DNA from: Elephas maximus indicus
Taxonomy: Eukaryota; Chordata; Mammalia; Proboscidea; Elephantidae
Length of the DNA: 64,000 bases
Direction of reading: 5' to 3'
NCBI RefSeq assembly: GCF_024166365.1
Contig: NC_064820.1
Coordinates: forward strand, 86,008,001-86,072,000
In this document: positions 32,638 through 42,631 of the stretch, one piece after another
Numbering within the stretch: the first letter of the stretch is position 1
Layout of the letters: each line of letters begins with the position of its first letter
Made by a program: the position numbers and the translations under genes
The notes under the pieces: model-generated
Told to the model about the DNA's origin: nothing
What the model saw: only the letters and a program-made list of their open reading frames with translations
The model's database searches: none

Positions 32638-33469
32638 TGCACACAAGAACCCAGAAAAATAAAATCTAACTACAAAATACGTATAGTTTGCACATACATA
32701 ATTTATCTTAATGATGGTATCAATTACTTGTAACTTGTGGAAATTTTTTTGAAAATTCAGGTGGCATGTTAATTGTGAATCAGAAAGCTGAACATTGTTG
32801 TTGTTAATGTCTTTAGAAAGAACTCCCTTGTTGAATGTTGATATTCAAAATCAGATTAAGCTGCTGTATAAGGTCTAATTTAAAGATATTGGGATGTTAA
32901 AAGAATTGAGCAAAAACATACTTACGGAAATGTTTTTCATGATTTCACCCATTTCCATGCTTCCATTTGTAATTTAGACATTCTACTATAACAGGGGTTC
33001 CTTAATGACTCCCCCATGTGAAATTCTGCATTGGAACAACCTTCATCATTGGAACAATGAATAATGTGGTTGCAGAGTTTGGAGCTATTACTGTAGAGTG
33101 ATAAAAAAAAAATGTTTTCATAAAGCACCAAACTATGTTAGCAAATGAGAACTGGAACATGGAAATAGCCTATGAACATAGCAGTTATCCCCACTCCCCT
33201 AACAGGCTGAAAGTAAACAGTTTCGTTATTGAAGCATGGGCTTTATTATATTTATGGATTTTGAAATGTATACTATGACTGCCAAAATAATGCAGTGTGG
33301 ATAGAATGGTGTTAATCATGGCATCAGTCAGTTTATAAAACTAAATGTAATCATTTTGTGTTTAAATACAATTACAATATGAGTTATAAGATGAGACAGG
33401 CAGGGGAGCCCTCTGGGAGATATTTCCTCACTTCCAGAATACCATTCTTTGTCCAGATTGTTTATTAGA
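32638..33469. other. Intronic sequence, nothing recognised
   Basis: AT-rich. A second ACGTATAGTTTGCACA at about 32678 resembles the sequence after the RTE insertion (TGTATGGTTTGCACA) and may be a small local duplication. Confidence 0.4.
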
Positions 33470-33482
33470 TTGGGATCCCTAT

Positions 33483-33698
33483 AGAGTCTCTGGGTGGTGC
33501 ATATGGTTAACATACTCAGCTGCTAACCGAAAGGTTGGTAGTTTGAGTCTATCCAGAGGCACCTCAGAAGAATAGCCTGGCTATCTACTTCTGGAAGATC
33601 AGTCACTGAGAATCCTATGCAGCACAGTTCTGTTTTGACATACATGGGTCACCATTAGTTGGAATCAACTCGATGGCAACGGGTTTGGTTTTTTGGAT
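33483..33698 (+). mobile_element. AfroSINE, plus, long subtype, with TSD
   Basis: GAGTCTCTGGGTGGTGCATA, CTCAGCTGCTAACCGAAAGG, middle block and CTCGATGGCAACGGGTTTGG. The target duplication TTGGGATCCCTAT lies at 33470-33482 and 33699-33711. Confidence 0.93.
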
Positions 33699-33723
33699 TT
33701 GGGATCCCTATGCTTATATTGGA

Positions 33724-33890
33724 AACCCTGGTGTCGTGGTGGTTAAATGTTATGGCTGCTAACCAAAGGTCTGGCAGTTCAAATCCTCCAGGTGCTCCTT
33801 CGAAACTCTATGGGGCAGTTCTACTCTGTCCTATAGGATCGCTATGAGTCAGAATCGACTTGATGGCACTGGGTCTGGCTTTTTTTTTGG
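33724..33890 (+). mobile_element. AfroSINE, plus, with TSD
   Basis: ACCCTGGTGTCGTGGTGGTT to CTTGATGGCACTGGGTCTGG. The target duplication ATGCTTATATTGGA lies at 33710-33723 and 33891-33904, overlapping the duplication of the preceding SINE by two bases. Confidence 0.93.
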
Positions 33891-33904
33891 ATGCTTATAT
33901 TGGA

Positions 33905-34061
33905 GCCCTGGTGGTATAGAGGTTAAGTGCTATGGCTGCTAATGAAAAGGTCAGCAGTTCAAATCCACCAGCTGTTCCTTGGAAACCCCATTGGGCAGTT
34001 CTGTCTGCGCTATAGGATCACTATGAGTTTGAATTGACGTGATGGCAATTTTTTTTTTTTA
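33905..34061 (+). mobile_element. AfroSINE, plus, third in a series
   Basis: GCCCTGGTGGTATAGAGGTT to GACGTGATGGCAATTTTTTT, followed by ATGCTTAT (34062-34069), a third copy of the start of the duplication used by the previous SINE. Confidence 0.92.
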
Positions 34062-34100
34062 ATGCTTATGTAATAAGCATTGTGCCATTGTTGGTGCAAT

Positions 34101-34296
34101 GCTTTTTATAGCAACATCTTTATGAAAAATCGCCAACTATAAAGATTGATTACTTAAATTATGAAGTGTTCATATAATTTTATTGCCAATACTGATGATG
34201 ATAATGGATTATTAGAGTATTTATAGATGATGTAGCATTTTAAAGAGAAATGTATGAGTTTATACTTCTAAGAATTCTGAAGAAAACAGATTACAA
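34101..34296 (+). repeat. Duplicated segment, copy B
   Basis: From GCTTTTTATAGCAAC to CAGATTACAA; partner of 23313-23517. The identity is far higher than expected for two independent copies of an old LINE. It stops exactly where a SINE fragment begins. Confidence 0.8.
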
Positions 34297-34465
34297 CTAA
34301 CTGAAAGTTTGGAAGTTCAGACCCACCAGCCACTCTGTGGGAGAAAAGACCAAGCAATCTGCTCCTGTCAAGATTGCAGCCTAGGAAACCCTATGGGGAA
34401 GCTCTATTCTATCCTATAGGGTTGCTATGAGTTGGAATTGACTCGATGGTACAAAATAACAACTC
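34297..34465 (+). mobile_element. AfroSINE, plus, long subtype, 5'-truncated
   Basis: Starts inside the SINE (CTAACTGAAAGTTTGGAAGT), then CACCAGCCACTCTGTGGGAG, AAGATTGCAGCCTAGGAAAC and TTGGAATTGACTCGATGGTA. The tRNA-like 5' end is missing. Confidence 0.85.
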
Positions 34466-35714
34466 TCTCTTCTCCTCTCCCACTCTACCTTAGAGGCTGC
34501 CAGGGTGGGAAGGGGAGGAGATGGCCTTGTACATCAACATTACATATATGCTTGTGCTGGGGATGTAGGAACAGGAACGGATTACCCAATAAACAAGGTG
34601 AGTAACTTTTTTTCACCGCAAGGTGAAATTGTGCACTACAGGTTAATAAGTAAGCACAAGTAATCCCTTGTGTACCTTGCTTAATGTAAGCCCACATGTA
34701 CCTTGCTTACTGGTTAATTTGCCCCTGCATGGGAGCTGTGTCCCCTGGAGAAGGGAGGGCCATGGTCCTAGCACACAGGTGCCTTCCATTTGCTGAGCCC
34801 AGTGCTCCATAGGCCCACAGAAAACACCTTTTTCTAATTTAAGTGCCACAGATAGAGCACCATTTTCTAAATCATACAAAGCACAACGTAGAGTCTAGTG
34901 GTTGCTTGATTTCTGGGTTCTGTAGGAAGTAGGTAGGCTCCCTCATGCTTACTGTTTCATGGCTAACTCAGCCAATTCTTGGAGCCCTGAGGATCCTCCT
35001 TACTATACTTGCAGTCTTCTTAACTGTGAAATGAGTGGTGAGGAATCTCCAGCCATAAGCAGTCAGGTCTCCCATTGCAGAGTGGTCTAAAGGAGTCCTG
35101 ATGTTGGGGCTTCCTGTCTGCTGGGGGCATTTTCCTTCTCTATCTGGCTTGTGTTAGGAGTTCTTTGTGAACAGGGCTGTTGGTGCAGGTGAAAGCCTGG
35201 GGGAGAGGAAGCTGGGGTAGGAGCTTGTGTTTCTGTCCTGTGTACCAGCGTCATGCAGCCATTCACAGGACCAACACCCGCCCCCGCCCACCAATGTGAA
35301 TGCTCCCAGCCAGAGCTCTGAGCTCACAGGTGCTTTGGGCTCCTGCTTAGGGTTGGCACTTTGCACTTCCCAGCTAGGTTTTTCCTTCCCATGGGTTGAA
35401 TCACTGGCTGGGTGGCTGGCTGGTATCCCCCGATGCTGGTGGTTTCTGTACTCTATTCTGTGGGAATTCCTTGGTATGATCTGGGACGGTGCAGAGGTAG
35501 TAGAGAAGTGCTGACTTCTTCGTACAAGCAGTTCACACGGGGTGAGCATGAGTAAGCTCAGGGTAGTGATTGTGCGTCTGTGGGTCATAGGCATTTGTAA
35601 ATCAGACTAGAACAGGAGAGAAATTTCAAGACCTTTTTGTACTTCACCCTTATGTTTGTCAGCACCTCCTCATTTTATATGTTCACTGACAGAGTGTTTG
35701 AACTTCAGGGACTT
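34466..35714. other. Intronic sequence, moderately GC-rich, no recognised gene
   Basis: 35160-35520 is more GC-rich and has a 146-codon minus frame and a 95-codon plus frame without recognisable domains; both are read as chance. Confidence 0.45.
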
Positions 35715-35870
35715 TAGAGCAAGGCCACTCAAACCTTATTTTGTGTGTGAATCACAGGGCGGGGATGAGTGGTGCTTGTTAAAATTTAGACCATGACTTC
35801 CATGTCTGGGGTGAGGCCTGAGAGTCTGCATTTCTAACAAGCTTCCACGTGATACCCTTGCTGTCTAAGG
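35715..35870 (+). mobile_element. MER5A-type hAT DNA transposon
   Basis: CACTCAAACCTTATTTTGTG, GGTGCTTGTTAAAATTTAGA, GTGAGGCCTGAGAGTCTGCA and TTTCTAACAAGCTTCCACGT follow the MER5A order (Charlie group, non-autonomous). Confidence 0.7.
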
Positions 35871-36272
35871 TAGGAAGGTAACTTACTTTTCCCTCACTCA
35901 ATAGGATGTTTACTGTTTTTCAGTTACCTCAAAGTCCTACTTAACTTCCCCATTTTTATTTTGTTTTGATTTATTTAATGAATAGAGCCATTTCTGGGTA
36001 CCTATCTGCTTTGATATTACTGAGATGGATACTGATGTACACATTTTTTAAAACTTCTGAATTGTTGAAAGTGCTCTCAAGGTAATACATGCAGAAGAAA
36101 ATAGTTGCTTTTATTTTTAAAATGTTTTCCTCTTTAAATTATGTAAATATTTTCAAATTTTATAGAAATGTTTCGAGCACCTTCAGCTTACAGAGGTATT
36201 TTACCAGGGAAAGCATCTTTTAACCCTACTAACATCATTGATTGAAGAAATGCCTGGTGATATACTTCCGAA

Positions 36273-36471
36273 AAATGTCGTTGTTAGGTCCGATCAAGTT
36301 GATTTTGACTCACTGCAACCCTGCATGACAGAGTACAACTGCCCTGCAGGGGTTTCTAGGCTAAAATCTTTAAAGATCGCCAGGTCTTTCTCCTGCGGAG
36401 CCACTATGTGGGTTCAAACGGCCAACATTTCAATTAGCAGCTGAGTGCTTTACCATTGTGCCACCATTGCA
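36273..36471 (-). mobile_element. AfroSINE, minus, long subtype, diverged
   Basis: CCGATCAAGTTGATTTTGAC, CAGAGTACAACTGCCCTGCA, the middle block AAATCTTTAAAGATCGCCAG and TTAGCAGCTGAGTGCTTTAC, ending GCCACCATTGC. Confidence 0.8.
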
Positions 36472-36540
36472 AACTCTATAGAGCACAGTTCTACTCTGAC
36501 ACACATGGAATTGCCATGACTTGGAATTGACTCCAGGGCA
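36472..36540 (+). mobile_element. AfroSINE 3' half, plus
   Basis: ACTCTATAGAGCACAGTTCT, ACACATGGAATTGCCATGAC and GGAATTGACTCCAGGGCA; it abuts the minus-strand copy 5' end to interior, making an inverted pair. Confidence 0.75.
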
Positions 36541-37924
36541 TCCTAGATTGCAAAAGCCCTTAGATAAGTAACTGCTGTGATGGCAGTAAATTTAATAGGC
36601 TGGTGGACCCTGTAGACGAGGGAATGGACTCTCTGGATGGGCCCTGGGAGAAATTCCCATTAGGATGGTCATAATGCAGATGACTTTCCATATCAGTACC
36701 TGCCACATCACTTCCCAACCTCTCCTGAACCCATCACTAGCCTCCCAACCCCATCCTGGATCAGAGAATCCCCAGTGCCTCAGCTGAAGTTCCCTTTAAC
36801 ATAAAAACTATCACTGCACATTAACCAAAAGAGAGATGAGAAAAGAAAGAGGGAAACCAAGACTCTCAGTAAAGCCAGTACTGTCCTTGGTAGGACCCTA
36901 CCTCACCATTTGGTGTTGAGACTGCTGGAGGAAATTGCCTCATGTGTCCCACTCAGCCACATCAGCTGACTTCACATCACATGCTTGTTACAGACATATA
37001 CCAAATTGGTTTTCTGGAGGTTTCCGCAAGTTTGCCCAGTGTAGTCTAGTGACTGTCCCATGTTTTATTTCTGGTTAATAGAATTAAAAATTAGCTTCCT
37101 GATTTGTAGAAGAGAGATGCAGTAATTCTTACTTGTGAAAGCAAGAAGAAATTCTTCCACAAACAGGAAGGAATTGGTTCCAGGGTGAGATTCAGGGTAA
37201 GTTATAAAGGTTATCATTCCAATTAGGGCTTGTTTATTATTTTAATGGAGTTTACAAAATACATTAACTATCATGAGGAAAGATACAGGTCACTATATTG
37301 TGCTTTTTTGTAAAGTTTGTTCTGAATTATCTTCATCCTGCCTTATTTCAAAAAGGATCTGATACAGCCCACACAGATATACCACAAAGATTTCAAAATA
37401 AATAAAATACTTGAGGAGATGGGGTGGAGAGAAAAGAAGCTAGAGGTAGGGTCAGCACACAGGACATTTCCCAGAAGAGTCTCTTTGCTAGTTGGAGATT
37501 AGATATACATTTAACTGACAGCTTCTAGGCTCCCTGATCAGTTACAGGATCTGTGATGTCCCAAAGACTAAGGTGAAATAGTTTTTCATGCTCTGAGGCT
37601 TGACTCAGAGAAATACCTCATAAAGAGCATACTGTGTGTGTAGTGAACTACGGTTTCAGCAGTGTTCCTGAAAAACATCCTGGAGAGTGTTTTGTGGGGA
37701 TATTTCTCATAAGATTTTTCGATGTAGGCTGATGACATAATGTCTATGCATAATTTAGTGAAGACCTTTCTACAAAGGCCCCAAATGATGAAGCCTAAGT
37801 ATGCAGCTAGCTTTCTGGCTGCCTCTAGGGATAAAATTACAACGTCTGGAGGAATGGATGGATCCCATATTCAATATGCAGTCTTTCAAAAATATCATTG
37901 TGCTTAAACAAGTTATACTTTAAA
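36541..37924. other. Intronic sequence, nothing recognised
   Basis: No reading frame above 60 codons and no named repeat. Confidence 0.5.
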
Positions 37925-37934
37925 AAACATGTTT

Positions 37935-39573
37935 GTTGTTGTTAGATGCCGTCAAGTTGGTCCCGACTTGTAGTAACCCTATGTAAAACAGAACAAAACA
38001 CTGCCAGGTTCTGCTCCATCCTCACAACAGTTGTTATGTTTGAGCCCATTGTTGAAGCCACTGTATCAGTCAATCTCGTTGAGGGTCTTCCTCTTTTTTG
38101 CTGACCCTTTACCAAGCATGGTGTCCTTCTCCAGGGACTGGTCCCTTCTGACAACATGTCCTAAGTATGTGAGACAGAGTCTCACCACCCTCACTTCCGA
38201 GGAGTACTCTGGCTGTATTTCTTCCAACAAAGACTTGTTCGTTCTTCTGGCACTCCACGGTGTGTTCAGTATTCTTCACCAACACCGCAATTCCAAGGTG
38301 TCAATTCTTCTTTGGTCTTCCTTATTCATTGTCCAGCTTTCGCATGTATATGAGGTGACTGAAAATATCACAGCTTGTGCCAGGTGCACCTCAGTCTTCA
38401 AGGTGACATCTTTGCTTTTGAATACTTTAAAGAGATCTTTTGTGGCAGATTTGCCCAAGGCAATACGTAGTTTAATTTCCTGAATGCTGCTTCCCTGGGC
38501 ATTGATTGTGGATCCAACTAAAATGAAATCCTTGACAACCTCAATCTTTTCTCCATTTATCATGATGTTGCTCATCGGTCCAGTTGTGAGGATTTTTGCT
38601 TTCTTTATGTTGAGTTGCAATCCGTACTGAAGGCTGTGGTCTTTGATCTTCATTAGTAAGTGCTTCAATTCCTCTTCACTTTCGGCAAGCAAGATTTTGT
38701 CATCTGCATATCGCAGGTTGTTAATGAGTCTTCCACCAATCCTGATGCCACATTCTTCTTCATATAGTCCAGCTTCTTGGATTATTTGCTGAGCATACAG
38801 ATTGATAACTATGGTGAAAGGATACAACCCTAATGCACACCCTTCTTGATTTTAAACCATGCAGTATCCTCTTGTTCTGTTTGAACGACTGCTTGTTCGT
38901 CTATGCACAGGTTCCACATAAGCACAATTAAGTGTTCTGGAATTCTCATTCTTTACAATGTTATGCATAATTTGTTATGATCCACACAGTCGAATGCCTT
39001 TGCACAGTCAATAAAACACAGGTAAACATCTTTCTGGTAGTCCCTACTTTCAGCCAAGATCCATTGACATCAGCAGTGATATCCCTTGTTCCATGTCCTC
39101 TTCTAGATCTGTCTTGAATTTCTGGCAGTTTCTTGTCTATATACTGCTGCAGCTGCTTTTGAATGATCTTTGGCAAAATTTTACTTGTGTGTGGTATTAA
39201 TGTTATTGTTCAATAATGTCCACATTCTGTTGGATCACCTTTCTTTGGAATGGGAACAAATATGGATCTCTTCCAGTCAGTTGGCCAGGCAGCTGTCTTC
39301 CAAATTTCTTGGCATAGATGAGCGAGCACATCCAGTGTTGCATCAGCTTGTTTAAATATCTCAGTTGGTATTCTGTCATTTCCTGGAGCCTTGTTTTTCA
39401 CCAATGCCTTCAGTGAAGCTTGGATTTCTTCCTTTGGTACCACTGGTTCTTGATCATATACTACCTCCTGAAATGGTTGAATGTTGACCAGTTGTTTTTG
39501 GTACAATGACTCTGTGTATTCCTTTCATCTTCTTCTTTTGTTGCTTCCTGTGTCATTCAGTATTTTGCCAATG
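37935..39573 (-). mobile_element. RTE LINE, 5'-truncated, minus
   Basis: The minus strand encodes linker end and reverse transcriptase: 39506-39210 (NKAPGNDRIPTEIFKQADAT, TAAWPTDWKRSIFVPIPKKG), 39176-38961 and a 183-codon frame at 38827-38276 with an intact RYADDKILLAESEEELKHLL. It ends at the RTE tail at 37935 (TGTTGTTGTTAGATGCC). AAACATGTTT flanks it at 37925-37934 and 39574-39583. Confidence 0.94.
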
Positions 39574-39583
39574 AAACATGTTT

Positions 39584-40058
39584 GTTGTTGTTGTTGTTAG
39601 GTGCTGTTGAGTCCGGTCCAACTCATAGTGACCTGTGTACAACAGAATAAAATACTGCCCAGCCCTGTGTCATCCCCACAATCGTTATGCTTGAGCCGAT
39701 TGTTATAGCCACTATGTCAATCCATCTCGTTGAGGATCTGCCTCTTTTTCGCTAAACTACCAAGCATGATGTCCTTCTCCAGGGCCTGGTCCCTCCTGAT
39801 AACATGTCCAAAGAATGCAAGATGAAACCTCACCATCCTTGCTCTAAAAAGTGTTCTGGCTGTAGTTCTCCCAAGACAGATTTGTTCATTCTTCTGGCAC
39901 TCCATGGTATATTCAGCATTCTTCACTAACACCATAATTCAAAGGCATCAATTCTTCTCTGATCTTCCTTATTCCTTGTCCAGCTTTCCTGTGCATATGA
40001 GGTGATTGAGATTACCATGGCTTGCATCAGGTGTACCTTAGTCCTTAGAGTGACATGT
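39584..40058 (-). mobile_element. Second RTE 3' end, minus, abutting the first
   Basis: Starts with the tail (GTTGTTGTTGTTGTTAGGTG) directly after the first copy's right-hand AAACATGTTT. It runs through the 3' region (39935-39717 frame with EYTMECQKNEQICLGR) and stops at GAGTGACATGTTT, again sharing ACATGTTT. Confidence 0.92.
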
Positions 40059-40060
40059 TT

Positions 40061-40520
40061 GGTTTAGTTAGGTTAAATTGTTTAAGTAAAGAAATATTTA
40101 AAATTACCAAAAGGAAAGTTTGCTATTACAGTTTTCTTTAGCAGAAAGTCATCAAGTTAGTTTCAGGGAAAATACATGCAAAATAGATTAAATGCAGTGG
40201 CTGCTACTGATGGCTCAGTTTTCTGGTTTGTATAGTGAGAGGATTTAAATATATCAGCAAGATTCCTTTTATCTCTAAAGTTCTCCGTATTAACCTTGGC
40301 AAGTAAGAACTGAAGTTCTCTAATTGGGAGGCAAGTTCAATAAAGAGACTAATTACAAAGGTGAGGCAGGGTTTAGGGACCAACAGGGCAAACTGTAGTG
40401 CCCAGAATTAGCTAGAGTGAAGAGCCATTACTACCTCTCAGCCTAAGGCTTGAGGAGAGGGAGTGGTTACAGAAATTAGTTTAGCTTTAGGGAACTATTT
40501 GGTAAAATCTTTAGAGAGAT
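40061..40520. other. Intronic sequence, nothing recognised
   Basis: No gene or named repeat seen. Confidence 0.45.
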
Positions 40521-40695
40521 GGGAAACCCTAGTGGCACAGTGGTTAAGAACTACAGCTGCTAACCAAAAGGCCAGCAGTTCAGATCCCCCAGGCGCTCCT
40601 TGGAAACTCTCTGGGGCAGTTCTACTCTGTCCCATATGGTTGCTATGAGTTGGAATCAACTCTACTACAATGGGTTTGGTTTTTGGTTTTTGAAA
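40521..40695 (+). mobile_element. AfroSINE, plus
   Basis: GGGAAACCCTAGTGGCACAG, ACCAAAAGGCCAGCAGTTCA, GGCGCTCCTTGGAAACTCTC and ATGGGTTTGGTTTTTGG, with a slightly altered 3' core (GAATCAACTCTACTACAATG). Confidence 0.93.
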
Positions 40696-40935
40696 GAGGG
40701 ATAAAACTGACACTAGTAGGGAGGGAACTGAGGGGATGATTACCTCGACTTCACTCTTTCACTCTCCTGTCTCCTGACGGTGGCCCTTATGGGCCAAACC
40801 CAGTAGAAAGCCAGAGGTTTTCATACATATCAGGCTTCACAGGCACAAAGCAGAGTAAAGAAAGGTGGAGAGGGAATCTGTAGGAGCAAATGGAAGACAT
40901 CCAGCACTTACCCTGATTTCATGTTTCTCATGAAA

Positions 40936-41107
40936 TGCTGTGTGATATAGTGCTGAAAGATGAGCCATGTGTGTTGGAAGGCACTACACAGTAGTTGCAA
41001 CAATAGACTTGGACATAGAAATGGTCATGAACATGGTGTAGGACGAGGCAACATTTGGTTCTGTTATGCATAAGGTCACAATGAGCTGGCTGACTCCAGC
41101 AACTAAC
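40936..41107 (+). mobile_element. Internally deleted RTE element (RTE-N), plus
   Basis: Joins RTE 5' text (GATATAGTGCTGAAAGATGA, TTGGAAGGCACTACACAG) directly to RTE 3' text (TAGTTGCAACAATAGACTTG, GTGTAGGACGAGGCAACATT) and ends CCAGCAACTAACTAAA. The arrangement is the same as at 12706-13076. Confidence 0.8.
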
Positions 41108-41590
41108 TAAAAATGACAACCAGATGCTTTTAGTCTTTCTCAGAGTAAGGAAATTCTGTCCTTAAGAGCTTCATGAGGGACCTTATTTCTCTGGTTTACT
41201 GCTATAGCTTCAGGGCCTGGTCTCTGGTAGAGTTCAGGGAATAAAAGACCCCTGAGCAGTGAAGCACACTTTAAAAAGGGGTGGTAAGTTTTTTTTAAGT
41301 AAACAATCAAAACCTACAGTGCTGAAGAAATAAAATAGAAATGGTAAACTGATGGCTTTCTGAAGTTTCTTCACGTTTTTGTTGTCCTGATGCTAATGAC
41401 ACCTACCTATAAAATGATAGTTTTTGGACTGGAGAATAAAAATAAATTTTCATAACATTTAATTTGCTGCTTTCGTCTTCATAGTGTTGGAGTTAACTCC
41501 CCACTTTCAGATCGATAAATCTCACAGATGAATGATAAGGTGGTACAGACTTTCATCTGTGACAGCCTCTATTGTGAAAAACTGCCTTCT
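41108..41590. other. Intronic sequence, nothing recognised
   Basis: No gene or named repeat seen. Confidence 0.45.
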
Positions 41591-41603
41591 ATGCTTGGAT
41601 TCA

Positions 41604-42181
41604 TGAAAGCAGCAGTCAAGAAATCAAAAGATGCATTGCACTGGGTAAGTCTGCTGCAAAAGACATCTTTAAAGTGTTGAAAAGCAAAGATGTTACCTTG
41701 GGGACAAAGGTGTGCTTGACCCAAGCCATGGTGTTTTCAATGGCCTTATATGCATGTGAAAGCTGGACAATGAATAAGGAAGACTGAAGAAGAACTGACG
41801 CCTTTAAATTGTGGTGTTGGCGAAGAATATTGAATATACTATGGACTACCAAAAGAAGAAACAAATCTGTCTTGGAAGAAGTATTGACAGAATGCTTATT
41901 AGAAGCAACGATGGAGAGACTACTTCTCACATACTTTGGACATGTTGTCAGGAGAGATCAGTCCCTGAAGAAAGACATCATGTGTGGTAAAGTACGGGGT
42001 CAACGAAAAAGAGGCAGATTCTCAACCAGATGGATTGACACAGTGGTGGCAACAATGGGCTGAAGAATAACAACAATTGTGGGCAGGGTGCAGGACCAGG
42101 TAGTATTTCGTTCTGTTCTACATAGGGTTGGTATGAGTCAGAACCGACTTGAGGGCACCTAACGACAACAACAACAATCCA
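41604..42181 (+). mobile_element. RTE 3' end, 5'-truncated, plus, with TSD
   Basis: AGCAGTCAAGAAATCAAAAG at the truncation, then ACATACTTTGGACATGTTGT, AGTCAGAACCGACTTGAGGG and a CACCTAACGACAACAACAAC tail. The target duplication ATGCTTGGATTCA is identical at 41591-41603 and 42182-42194. Confidence 0.96.
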
Positions 42182-42329
42182 ATGCTTGGATTCACTTTCA
42201 CTGATGGGACAGCTTGAAACAAAATCATCTGGGCCACAAAAATGTTGTGATTTGAAATCAAATATGTGTATATATTCTCTTAATGGAATTATAGTGTATA
42301 ATGGATTTTTCCCCAGCTTCTCAAATTAG

Positions 42330-42620
42330 TGAATTTTTCAAATAGCCCAATTAATGTATGATTTACATACAATAAAACTCACCCACTTTAAGTGTATATT
42401 GTCATGAATTTGAGCACATGCATACAATTGTGCAATCACTACCACAATCAAAATATAGAATATTTCCACCACCTCAAAAGAAGTTTACTTGGGCCTCTTT
42501 TGCAGTAAATCTCTTTCTTACCCCCAGCCAGAGGTAACCTCTGATCTGAGTTTTGCACTGTAGCCTTTCTTGCCTGTTCTAGAATTTCATACAAATGGAA
42601 TTATATCAAGCATAACTACC
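42330..42620 (-). mobile_element. Old L1 (L1M-type) fragment
   Basis: GTATGATTTACATACAATAA, CTCACCCACTTTAAGTGTAT, TTGTGCAATCACTACCACAA and AGAATTTCATACAAATGGAA match the reverse-strand old L1 3' region also seen at 56725. Confidence 0.65.
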
Positions 42621-42631
42621 ACTTATCTGTA

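Noticed and set aside
35154-35594. 146-codon minus-strand frame
   Set aside because: Low-complexity Ser/Thr/Pro composition, no domain, no splice or start context.
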